From contig SRSI01000019.1 in assembly GCA_005656395.1 (NCBI GenBank), forward strand, positions 62,001 to 126,000: DNA of 64,000 nucleotides, given 5' to 3'. The stretch is from Strongyloides papillosus (taxonomy: Eukaryota > Nematoda > Chromadorea > Rhabditida > Strongyloididae). How positions within the stretch are numbered: the first letter of the stretch is position 1; each line of letters opens with the position of its first letter. Positions 1 to 9,131 of this stretch are shown piece by piece. Made by a program: the position numbers and the translations under genes. The notes below the pieces were generated by a model. That model was not told where the DNA came from. It was given only the letters and a program-made list of their open reading frames with translations, and did not search any database.

Positions 1-80
1 GCTTCATTAATTTTCCTTGAAGTTTTGGCTGTTGTTTGCCCAAGTTTGAACTCGTACAAGAAAATTGTTTGAAAATCCAT
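1..80 (-). CDS. mariner transposase, N-terminal fragment (partial)
   Basis: Minus-strand reading frame starting with ATG at 78-80 and open to the window edge (26 codons). The residues match the start of the copy at 15436, with the pattern YEFKLGQTTAKTSRKINEA, the first helix-turn-helix of mariner DD34D transposases that binds the inverted repeat. No stop is seen in this part, unlike the copy at 15436, so this copy may be better preserved. Intactness beyond the edge is unknown. Confidence 0.65.
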   Translation of the reverse strand, partial: MDFQTIFLYEFKLGQTTAKTSRKINE

Positions 81-277
81 TTTTGATTCAACTTCTTTTT
101 AGAGTAATAGCAATTTTTTAATAATTGCGAACAAAATGCAAAAAGATGAAAATGATAGTCCTCGATTTGCTCTACAAGATGGTATATATCTTGTAATGAC
201 ATGTTAACATATAAGAGAGTTATCATCATTTAAAAATTTATGATCTAAAAAGCGACATTTTCAGTTGAACAACCTAA
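1..277 (-). mobile_element. mariner-like element, 5' end, cut by window edge
   Basis: This is the 5' end of a mariner element on the minus strand; the rest lies left of the window. Its terminal repeat, read on the minus strand, begins TTAGGTTGTTCAACTG and abuts a TA at 278-279, the usual mariner target. The sequence between the terminus and the transposase start closely matches the left part of the mariner copy at 15243-16519, so the two are one family. The other terminus and target duplicate cannot be checked. Confidence 0.8.
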
Positions 278-443
278 TATATGTTTGCCTTATAATCTGA
301 ATATGCATTAATTATTATGATAATTATATTATTAATTTGTAGTAAAAGTTTATCGTGTTACAATAATATTTTTTAATATAATTTATTCTATATTTATGAT
401 TACATTTTTCTAGATAACAATCAATTTAACAATCATTTTTAAA

Positions 444-1700
444 ATGTCTTCCGGAAAGAAAGATACTTCTAAAAACACATTTGTTCTTCCATCAGAATCA
501 AATTCTCCTGTTTCTAATTCTCCGGGAGGTAGCAGCCCTAGAACACCAACTCCTTCTAAGGTACCTCGTTTAGAGGAACCTACTGTTAAGAATAATCCTG
601 AAGCTGGTAGGATTCAAACAAGATCTGCTAGAAAAAAACAAACATATGGTGACAAAATTGGCAAAAATCTTGCTGATAATAAAAGAAAAGTTGCTGATAA
701 TAATAATAAAAAAGTTGATGATGTAAGTTTTATTTGCATATATTTATTATTTTTTAATATTATAGGGAAGTATCAATACCCAACTTGGGAAATTCCTGAA
801 ATCCGGTAAAAGAAAAGAAAAAGACGAAATAGAAAATGATGAAAGACCAAGTGGGGAAAATCCTTTTATTGAAGGATTATCAATTTTGGAGAGTGCAAAT
901 GATCAAACCAAAACTAGCGTTGACCAGCCTACTATTATGTCAATGCTTGAAATCGTTAACAAAAACATACATATAAATAAAGAACTCAATGAAAAAATAA
1001 TCAGAAGGATTGAAGAAACTGATTATAATGTTTATAGACTAAGTGAATCAGTGGAAGAAATGAAAATAAAGCTAGATGATTTGCTTGAAATTCAACTATC
1101 AAACAAAAATATAAAGAAAGCCCATTCAAAAACACTGTATCACTTAAGCGGCACTATTCCCCGTTTATTAATGGAAGCCAGTGACGAAGAAATTAAAGAT
1201 ATGGTTCATCAAATGCGGGAAAGATGTTTCGGAGTTGATGGAAAAGATAGAATTGAAAATATGAGGTTAAGAAAATTTCTGGACGACAACACAATTAAGA
1301 AAAAGGCATTAGAATTTATTCAAAACGAAGGAAAATTCTGCAAGTATGTTGCAGATATTTTAATTCCGAACAGTCAAATACTAAAGTTTTATTTCCCAAG
1401 TGAACACACAAGAAGAAATAAAAACGAACTCTTTGGTCGGGACATAGTGAAGGCATTCATGATAACCGCAAAATACCTGGGTGCTGGTATTATTTCAGAA
1501 TTTAAATAGTAAGTTTTATAATAAATTATAAATTAATAATTTATCTTAGTTACTTGTCCCATGGAATTCACCTAGTAAATACAAGAACAGGTGATAAAGT
1601 AAAAAGGAAAGCGAATGTGACATTCTTTGAGCTGAGCCATAAACCAACATTTTTTTCAGAGGAAGAAATTGTTTCTCAAGAAAATGACATGCAGGAGTAA
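444..1700 (+). CDS. unrecognised three-exon gene, 390 aa, coiled-coil-like centre
   Basis: Exons 444-722, 766-1508 and 1550-1700, with GTAAGT...TATAG (43 nt) and GTAAGT...CTTAG (41 nt) introns. Joining them gives one open frame of 391 codons including TAA. The start is the first ATG after a long A/T leader. The first 90 residues are Ser/Pro/Lys-rich and look disordered. Residues about 130-220 are rich in E, K, I and L and could form a coiled coil. Residues about 240-345 form a compact hydrophobic/charged domain (KFLDDNTIKKKALEFI, then LIPNSQILKFYFPSEHTRR) ending in an acidic tail. The lysine-rich N-terminus is compatible with a nuclear protein. I do not recognise the family; a host gene or a transposon accessory protein is possible. 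It is the only non-array, non-transposase gene here with good multi-exon structure. Confidence 0.6.
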
Positions 1701-1974
1701 ATTTAAAAGATTTGGAAAAAATTTTCTTTACTTTAATTGTAACATTATTCATTATTTCAAACAAAATTTGTTTCTAATTTGATTTTTAATCTTATTTTTT
1801 TATAACATTTGTTTATTCTTTTAATTTAAAAATTTTTTCTATATATTTGATTATATTTCTTATTTAAAAATTGTAGGAAAATTAATTTCTCATAGCACTG
1901 TAGCATACATAACACATTTAAAGATATTTTCGACTGTTTATTGTTATTAAAAATCATCTTGAAGATATAACTTA

Positions 1975-2145
1975 TCTGCCGCAGATCTGCAACTATCTGC
2001 TGCAAAGATCTGTGGGAGATAGTTGCAGATCTGCCACAGATATTTCGTCTCTCGCAGATCTGCAGAAGATGACTTATCTACCGCAGATCTGCCAAAGATA
2101 CCATCTACTGCAGATCTGCGGCAGATCTCAAATCTGCTGAGCACT
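1975..2145. repeat. cluster of GCAGATCTGC palindromes
   Basis: Five exact copies of the palindromic decamer GCAGATCTGC start at 1981, 2025, 2054, 2083 and 2110. Partial copies (AAGATCTGT near 2006, GGCAGATCTC near 2121) lie between or beside them. The block is clearly more G+C-rich than its surroundings and ends in GAGCACTGGGTG. It may be a small non-autonomous transposon, but I found no matching terminal repeat on the left side. Confidence 0.7.
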
Positions 2146-2150
2146 GGGTG

Positions 2151-2790
2151 ATTATATAGTATTATTTAGAAATTAAATTTTATTTTTAATTAATATATAC
2201 TAATATTATATAAAATGTCTTCTTTGACAAAAATATAAATGCTAGTGAATTTATATGAACAAATAATTTTAGTGTAAATTCTAGAACATCAAAAAAGACT
2301 TGAAAATGAAATCAATAATATAAAATAAGGAAGTTAGGAAATACAAATATATTTCTTAAAATACATTTAGAATGTCCCATTCACATAAGATTACTTAACA
2401 ACTATTAAATTTATATTTAACTTAAAATATATAATAACACAACTTATTAATAAATAATGGTCTTCAAAAAAAATGTACAAACATTAAAGATTATAAAAAT
2501 TGATCTTTTCACTGGATTTATAAATGATTTTTAAAAATTCTTTTATAACCTTTGATTATTGAATTTTATGACTTAATTATATTGAAATAAAACTTTTACC
2601 TAAATATAATTTTAGATATCTAGAAATTTAATATTTTATATTTTTTTAAGGCCTTTACTATAGTTTAACTAACCAAGTTCTTATTAATGTTAATAATAAA
2701 TATCTGAAATCTATCCGTTAAAATTTTCATAGTCTAAAGTAAAATGATATATCAATTTGATATAAAAATCAAAATATTACTTTTTGGTTC
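2151..2790. other. A/T-rich spacer
   Basis: No coding frame, RNA gene or repeat boundary recognised. It lies between the AGATCT cluster and the degenerate promoter box of TTL-1. Confidence 0.5.
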
Positions 2791-2853
2791 TTTTTATATG
2801 AACATTCAAATATTTGTTAACACTTTGCTTTCATCATTTTTTTTATATATATA

Positions 2854-3190
2854 AGTAAAAATTTAATAAGTTGTTGCTGGCGTCAATTCCTAATAGAACA
2901 AAAACTCAGATCTGTTTAAATTTTATTTATTATCTATAAGTAAAGTATTTATGTGGCCACCTTGAGAGAGAGACAATACAATATTAAACAAAGACAACAT
3001 TATACTTACACAATACAAGTAGTTAAATTTTTAACAATATAAATATAAGATCTCCAAATTCACAACTTAGATAACTAATATTTTAAAATGAATAAAAAGA
3101 ATGAATAAAAACCTTGGGATTGGTTCACTAAACCTTATTCCAAAATTACAAAAATCAGAACTTCTACTTAAGATATGGCTATATCTTATT
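2854..3190 (-). mobile_element. solo LTR, 337 bp, minus orientation
   Basis: Closely matches, in reverse, the block at 34159-34495, with the same length. It is flanked by the 4-bp duplicate TATA (2850-2853 and 3191-3194). Read on the minus strand it begins AATAAGATATAG and ends TTTTTACT. The ACT end and the shared GGTGGCCAC relate it to the LTRs of the element at 4124-8891. It separates TTL-1 from its upstream box. Confidence 0.85.
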
Positions 3191-3228
3191 TATAGAAGTA
3201 TTTTTTTAATATATTAATACATTTCCAA

Positions 3229-3689
3229 ATGAATATTTTAAATATTTTTACGATACTTTTGTTAAATCTTATCTATAAAATGTTGGAGCACGTTATCCAT
3301 TTACAGTTTTTTCGGCTGGTATTACAGGATTTCTTCATTGTAATTATAGAAAAGTAGGATTTGCTCGCGTTATGATGTTTGAAAAGCCACGTAAAATATT
3401 GGAAAGAAAACCAGTTGCTCAATCATTTGTAAGATTTGGAAAAATATTTTATCTTAAAGGAAGATTAAAGGGATTTTTAGCCCTTGTAAGTGATTAATTA
3501 AAAAAAAAAGTTTATTTTCTTAGATTTTATGTTAAAATTTTTCATAATTGTGTAAGAGCCAAAGTTTTACAACAAAAGGTGTATGTTAAACAAATTTCTC
3601 CGAAATATATCGCAAGAAGTAGTCGAAAGTTCTATTTATTTAATATGGGGTTTCTAGAGTTGTCTCGTTTAGAAGGAAGAGCTGAATAG
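3229..3689 (+). pseudogene. TTL-1, frameshifted TTL-like pseudogene
   Basis: The leader begins with ATG at 3229 but leaves frame near 3290. The mature part (AGITGFLHCNYRKVGFARV, then FVRFGKIFYLKG) is in another frame. The donor GTAAGT is at 3486 and the acceptor AG at 3522-3523. Exon 2 keeps VKIFHNCV, a PKYI strand and FLELS before TAG at 3687. The frames of exon 1 and exon 2 do not join, so at least two indels are needed. A solo LTR sits 39 bp before the ATG, between it and a degenerate AAATATTT box near 2810. Confidence 0.75.
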
Positions 3690-4119
3690 CACAGCGAAAA
3701 AGTAATATTGTGTAAAAAATACTTTAACAGTAAGATAAAAATAAGTATGAAGATAAAAAATGTTTTTTCTTCTTTGACAAGCCTTTAAACATTCGATTTG
3801 TTAGAATTTTATAAAATGATGATTGTATTGCATTTTTTATTCGATATTTTAGTGTATTGCAAATAATGTTTTTAGAGAATATAGAAATGAAAGTGTTTCG
3901 TATATACTTAATTATTTTTACAAATATTTACTTAGAATTTTTTAAGATTAAATAAATTTACTAGATAGAAACATTTTTTCCAACTATGGTAAATAAAAAG
4001 TAACCGAGGCTTGAATTTTATAATATAAAATAAAATAACTTGCTAACTCAAGATTGCTAAGTATTTATCTGTGAAAGAGTCAAATTATTTTCTTAATTTA
4101 TCCCAATAATAAAGCAAGC
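3690..4119. other. A/T-rich spacer
   Basis: Sequence between TTL-1 and the LTR retrotransposon. No gene or repeat recognised. Confidence 0.5.
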
Positions 4120-4123
4120 ATAT

Positions 4124-4408
4124 AGTAAGAAAGAGAAGGTAAAAGTCCAAAGATTAAAGTTTAGATAAGTTTTTTATATATAAATAAGAGTTTTTTATAT
4201 TTTACCATTCATTCCTTTATTCATTTATTGTAATAATCATCTTATATATTGTAGACCGTAAGTCACTATTTTTTATATGTAATATTTTTTATTATTAATA
4301 TAGGTGGCCACGGTGTTGTATCTTATATTGTTATTATTACTGTATCCTTTCTTAAGATTCCAATAAAAGTTTATAAAATTAGTATAGTCATCACTTATAA
4401 AATTTACT
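4124..4408 (+). repeat. 5' LTR of the gypsy-like element
   Basis: 285 bp, AGTAA...TTACT. It has a TATA-like stretch (TTTTTTATATATAAATAAG), an intron-like GTAAGT...AATATAG of about 46 nt, then GGTGGCCAC, and an AATAAA near 4363. A possible primer site starting TGGTTTAAGTTAGAC overlaps the last LTR base. Confidence 0.88.
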
Positions 4409-4492
4409 GGTTTAAGTTAGACTTTACTTCTCTACAACTCTTTTACCTTTAGAACTGTTAAAAATCATCTTACTCTGCAATTATCGATAATC

Positions 4493-7400
4493 ATGGTTGT
4501 AACAAGAACTGGCCCACCGACAACTCAAAAGGATGGACAGATCATCGATAATCATGCTCAACCAACTAATACTGATGATATGCATCAAATAGTAAGACTG
4601 TTAACAGAGCAAAAAGAAACGATGTCAACATTGATGACTTCGATATCGAATATCGAAAGTAGATTACAACAAGTTGAAATTAAACAAAATCAAATACGCG
4701 AATACCCCACAACTCCAGAAGGTGGAAGAACGTTAAACGATCCTGCAGCAGAAGACCATAAAAATGGTAGAAACAAAAATAAAAACAAAAAAAACAACCG
4801 TCAACCGATTAAGTCACCAAAGATTAATCAGGAAGACGATGACAATGATGGAAATTATCATAATATTTCTCAGTTGAGCTCTCAGATAGAAGCTTTGTCT
4901 ATCAACTCTTCAACTGGAAATAAGAGACCTCCAAATATATCATTGGAAAAATTTAATGGAAAAATTAGTTTTCAAATATGGTTGAAAAAGTTTATGGCAT
5001 ATTGTAAGATTAACTCAATTGATTCTGATATGAAACATGAAGTTTTATTATTGATGTTAGAAGATGAACCTGCTTCTGATGCTAATAGAATAGAATTGTA
5101 TGACTTCCACACATTATCTTCTTTCTTGTGTAACAAGTATAAAGGACAATATTCTATAGCCAGTGCTTTTCATGAACTCGAAATTATTACTTCACGTCCG
5201 GTTAGAAAACCAGAAGAGTTAGATACAACGTGTAAGAAAATAAGTGACATTATAGAAATATTAGAAGAATCTAAACCCACTGATTATATTTTACAACGTA
5301 AAATTGAAGCCTTATCAAAAGTACTTCCTTTGGAACTTAGATCAAAGATTCTATTAACTGCTTCAATATTTCCAAGTTTTGATGTTGCCATTTCTTCTAC
5401 CAAACGTGCTTGGGCCTTAGACTATCGTGCCGATATTGAAAGAAGTAAAGGTAACACTTTATCTAAGAATAAAAAGAAAAAGAAGTATTGCTCTAATTGC
5501 AATACCAACACTCATAACACTGATATGTGTAGACTTAAAGATAAGAATAAGCATAGAAAAGAAAAAATAAACAAAGTTGATGATGAAGAAAGTTCAATGG
5601 ATTCATCATCATCCTCTTCCTCATCTGAAGATGAAGAAAGTGTTTATAAAATATCTGAAAGTATTGAGAAAAATTTGGAAAGTATCTCCAACAAAGGACT
5701 CATAGGAACTCATGTAACTGTAAATGGTCATTCTTGTGTAGCTATGGTAGATCCTGGATCTACATGTACTATCATTGACAAAGAATTTGCAAGAAAAATT
5801 AAAATTCCTATAAGATCTGAAAATGGTAAGCAAGTAGAAGTTTTATCTAATACTGCAACCGTTTATAAAATAAAAGATACAATTACAATAAATGTACTAG
5901 GTTATGATATAAAGTTAAATAGTAGAATTTATATTAGTAATACAAACTTTTATAACTCCAGTTACCAAGTAATTCTTGGAAACAATATTTTAAAGAAAGT
6001 CGATGGAAAGATTAATACCAAGAAAGGTACATTCACTTTGAATAAGCCTAAAGTCATTCATGATGAAATGAATAATTATAATTTAGGTCACGATGAGATA
6101 AATTTCGTATTTGAAAAAGCAAATGGTGATAACAAATTAGAAGAAAAATTAAGACAACAATTACAGATTGATTTTAAAGATGTAATTGCACAACATGATT
6201 TTGATGTTGGCAAAGGCCAAGTGCAAACTCCTTTGCAAGAATATAATGAAGAACGTGAACCATTAAAAATACGTTATTATCCAGTACCTTTGAATGATCG
6301 TGTAGAATTAGATAAAATCACTGATATGTATCTGAAACATGATATAATTGAAAAATGCGATTCAACTCACATTGCACCAGTTATGATATTAAATAAACCA
6401 TCGGAGGATCCAAGCATCCAACGTAAAAGATTTGTTTTAGATGTTAGAGAATCCAATAGTGTAACAAAATATGTCAATTATGAGCCTCCAACATTACAAA
6501 TGATATTGAATTCAATAAGAAAGTATCAATTTGCTAGTAGTATAGATTTATGCTCTGGATTTCTACAATTAAGCATTCCAGAACAAATACGTGATAGATA
6601 TGCTTTTAAGACTTCAAAAGGCATTTTTAGATTTAAACGTCTTGTCCAAGGAGCTCGTAATAGCCCAGGTATTTTTCAACGTACCATGGAGAGTATATTT
6701 GCACCATTGAAAGATAATATGTTGATTTATCAAGACGACTTGTTAGTAATTAGTGATGGAAATGAAGCTCAGCATAAAGAGTTATTATATCAATTCTTTT
6801 CCATAGCTAGACAACATGGATTGAAAATTAACTTCAATAAAAGCAAATTCTTTAAAAAGATTGTATCATTTTTAGGATGGGACATCTCACCAACAGGTGT
6901 TACACCATCATTGAAATCAGTAGAAAGTATCATGAAATTGAAGTTACCAGTTGATAAGAAACAACTTTACCAACGTTTGCAGAAATTTAGTTATCATAGA
7001 TTAGCTATCAAAGATTATGCAAAGTTGTCTTCAAAGTTGTATGAAATGACATCAGGTCGTAACTGTAAAATTGAATTAACAGGTGAAAATCTAAAGAATT
7101 ATCTTACCATTGTAGAAACTTTATATAAACAACCGTTATTGTATCATGCAAATCCATCAAAACCATATATACTTACTTGTGATGCATCTGCTACAGCAGT
7201 AGGAGCAACTCTTTCACAATTAGATGACTCTCAAATAGAGAGACCAATTTCATTTTTTTCATGTAAGCTTCCCCACGTAAAGAAACCACGAAGTGCCACA
7301 TACAATGAATTGTATGCCATAAAGCGTGCGTTACAATTTAACAAATATTTACTGACGGGTGCACATATTAAAATTCGTTCAGATCTTCGCCCATTAGAAA

Positions 7401-8611
7401 AATTAGTACAGAATACACAGGAAAAACGATTTTATGATTTAGTTGAATGTATCAATTCTTACAATTGCAGTATCGAGTATATTGAAGGTGTAAAGAATAG
7501 TTCAGCAGATTGTCTTTCCCGTTTACCACATTCTGATGTTTCAAGTGAGAGTGATGCAGAAAAAGAAGAAGTTAATATCCTTCTCCGTAAAAAGACGAGA
7601 AAGAACTATAATGAAGTTAAAGTTATGAGAAATATTTTCAAACCTACCTCCACAGATACGTTAAAAGATGAAAATAAAATTAATGACGATAAAAAGATTT
7701 CATCATTAAAGAATAATCTTAATGACGACAAAACTATTTCATCATTAAAGAATAATGTTATTTCATTGGAAAAACGTGGCCCTGGTAGACCAAGAAAAAA
7801 GGTAATGAAAGATGACGCTAAACAGTTAATTAATGATGCCTTAAAAGATAATGAGGATATAAATACACCTCAAATTGCAAATGAACATTCATTTTTGTCT
7901 AACAAAGATCATAGTTCATGTATTAACAATACTACATTATTCGACACTATCTTACCTAACAATTTTAACATTAGAGGCAAACAACAATTGGATCTTGAAA
8001 TAATTGCTTCAATGAAATCTAAAATTTATGATAATAAACCAATTCAAGTGATTAATGGAATTGTACACGTCCAAGTTCCATCCAAAGAAGGAGGAAATAA
8101 TTTATTACCAATTATTCCTAGTGATCCTGAGACATGTCAATTAGTATTCAACATTTGTCATACACAGTCAGGTCATTTTGGTTTGGAAAAATCATTAGAA
8201 TTTTTAAAGACTTATGGATACCTTAAAAAGAGTAGAAAAATTTTTGAACAATTTTATAAAGAATGTGTAACATGCGCAGAAGTTAATAGTCCTCTTCAAA
8301 AACATTGTGAAATGAAAACTGTACAATATAGTAGACCATTATCTGAAATTGTTCAGTATGCTAAGAAAGCCCTTGTTAACCCTAAGTACATTCTGGAGCA
8401 AAGTCACTTTAAAGAAGGTGATAAAGTCTATGCTAAGCTTCCTGATTTTTCTAGAGGAAGAAAATTAGCTAAGAAATGGAAGGGACCATATACTATAGTA
8501 AAAATGGAAGATGCTGTTGCTTTTATAACTTTGGACAATTCACCTAAGAAAAAAATTAGAAAACTTCATATCGACAAACTCAAGAAGTTCCGTTCAAATA
8601 AGGAGGAGTAA
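4493..8611 (+). CDS. Gag-Pol polyprotein lacking the integrase catalytic core
   Basis: 1372 residues in one frame. Order seen: coiled, charged Gag; zinc knuckle of exact CX2CX4HX4C form near residues 333-346; protease motif VDPGST near 419 (D-P-G in place of the usual D-S/T-G); reverse transcriptase with SIDLCSGF and YQDD near 746; RNase H starting LTCDASATAVGATL near 897, with later E, D and D; integrase zinc finger HX4H...CVTC at about 1223-1261. The DDE core should follow, but after about 70 residues comes KWKGPYTIVKM, the GPY/F C-terminal domain, at about 1329-1340. The stop codon lies within the 3' LTR. The frame is otherwise clean, so this looks like an in-frame internal deletion in a copy that moved with outside help, not random decay. 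Confidence 0.85.
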   Translation: MVVTRTGPPTTQKDGQIIDNHAQPTNTDDMHQIVRLLTEQKETMSTLMTSISNIESRLQQVEIKQNQIREYPTTPEGGRTLNDPAAEDHKNGRNKNKNKKNNRQPIKSPKINQEDDDNDGNYHNISQLSSQIEALSINSSTGNKRPPNISLEKFNGKISFQIWLKKFMAYCKINSIDSDMKHEVLLLMLEDEPASDANRIELYDFHTLSSFLCNKYKGQYSIASAFHELEIITSRPVRKPEELDTTCKKISDIIEILEESKPTDYILQRKIEALSKVLPLELRSKILLTASIFPSFDVAISSTKRAWALDYRADIERSKGNTLSKNKKKKKYCSNCNTNTHNTDMCRLKDKNKHRKEKINKVDDEESSMDSSSSSSSSEDEESVYKISESIEKNLESISNKGLIGTHVTVNGHSCVAMVDPGSTCTIIDKEFARKIKIPIRSENGKQVEVLSNTATVYKIKDTITINVLGYDIKLNSRIYISNTNFYNSSYQVILGNNILKKVDGKINTKKGTFTLNKPKVIHDEMNNYNLGHDEINFVFEKANGDNKLEEKLRQQLQIDFKDVIAQHDFDVGKGQVQTPLQEYNEEREPLKIRYYPVPLNDRVELDKITDMYLKHDIIEKCDSTHIAPVMILNKPSEDPSIQRKRFVLDVRESNSVTKYVNYEPPTLQMILNSIRKYQFASSIDLCSGFLQLSIPEQIRDRYAFKTSKGIFRFKRLVQGARNSPGIFQRTMESIFAPLKDNMLIYQDDLLVISDGNEAQHKELLYQFFSIARQHGLKINFNKSKFFKKIVSFLGWDISPTGVTPSLKSVESIMKLKLPVDKKQLYQRLQKFSYHRLAIKDYAKLSSKLYEMTSGRNCKIELTGENLKNYLTIVETLYKQPLLYHANPSKPYILTCDASATAVGATLSQLDDSQIERPISFFSCKLPHVKKPRSATYNELYAIKRALQFNKYLLTGAHIKIRSDLRPLEKLVQNTQEKRFYDLVECINSYNCSIEYIEGVKNSSADCLSRLPHSDVSSESDAEKEEVNILLRKKTRKNYNEVKVMRNIFKPTSTDTLKDENKINDDKKISSLKNNLNDDKTISSLKNNVISLEKRGPGRPRKKVMKDDAKQLINDALKDNEDINTPQIANEHSFLSNKDHSSCINNTTLFDTILPNNFNIRGKQQLDLEIIASMKSKIYDNKPIQVINGIVHVQVPSKEGGNNLLPIIPSDPETCQLVFNICHTQSGHFGLEKSLEFLKTYGYLKKSRKIFEQFYKECVTCAEVNSPLQKHCEMKTVQYSRPLSEIVQYAKKALVNPKYILEQSHFKEGDKVYAKLPDFSRGRKLAKKWKGPYTIVKMEDAVAFITLDNSPKKKIRKLHIDKLKKFRSNKEE

Positions 8612-8891
8612 GAAAGAGAAGGTAAAAGTCCAAAGATTAAAGTTTAGATAAGTTTTTTATATATAAATAAGAGTTTTTTATATTTTACCATTCATTCCTT
8701 TATTCATTTATTGTAATAATCATCTTATATATTGTAGACCGTAAGTCACTATTTTTTATATGTAATATTTTTTATTATTAATATAGGTGGCCACGGTGTT
8801 GTATCTTATATTGTTATTATTACTGTATCCTTTCTTAAGATTCCAATAAAAGTTTATAAGATTAGTATAGTCATCACTTATAAAATTTACT
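8607..8891 (+). repeat. 3' LTR of the gypsy-like element
   Basis: 285 bp, matching 4124-4408 except one base. It contains the TAA of gag-pol at 8609-8611. It is followed by the ATAT target duplicate. Confidence 0.9.
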
Positions 8892-9036
8892 ATATGTCGC
8901 AAAAATAATAATAGAAAAATTTTTTTTAATATTATAAATTACATACAAAGTTAGAAATTTATTGATTCCAAATAGATTGAATAACAATATGTGCTAAAAA
9001 ACATATGTTTTGGTTTTTGATTCTTTTTATATGGAA

Positions 9037-9048
9037 GTTTAAATATTT
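9037..9048 (+). promoter_or_regulatory. GTTTAAATATTT box of TTL-2
   Basis: Exact 12-mer, 95 bp before the ATG at 9132. The same box is found 82-99 bp upstream of most array members. A/T-rich TATA-like sequence lies between it and the ATG. Confidence 0.5.
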
Positions 9049-9131
9049 ACTTGTTACCACTCCAATTAAAAATTTTAAATATATAATAAAATCTATTTTA
9101 TTCTAAAAATATTAATGTATCTACTTTTGTG

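Larger units (their letters stand above)
4124..8891 (+). mobile_element. Ty3/gypsy-like LTR retrotransposon, young but integrase-core-less
   Basis: Full element bounded by two 285-bp direct repeats and a 4-bp target duplicate ATAT (4120-4123 and 8892-8895). The termini are AGTAA...TTACT instead of TG...CA, as in the Drosophila 17.6/297 group, which also favours ATAT targets. The LTRs differ by one visible base (A near 4379 against G in the 3' copy), so the insertion is recent. The inside holds a single gag-pol frame, with no env. Confidence 0.9.

Noticed and set aside
1546..1764. Minus-strand 72-codon frame
   Set aside because: It overlaps exon 3 of the 444-1700 gene antisense.
5621..5833. 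Minus-strand frame inside gag-pol
   Set aside because: Antisense shadow of the retrotransposon polyprotein.
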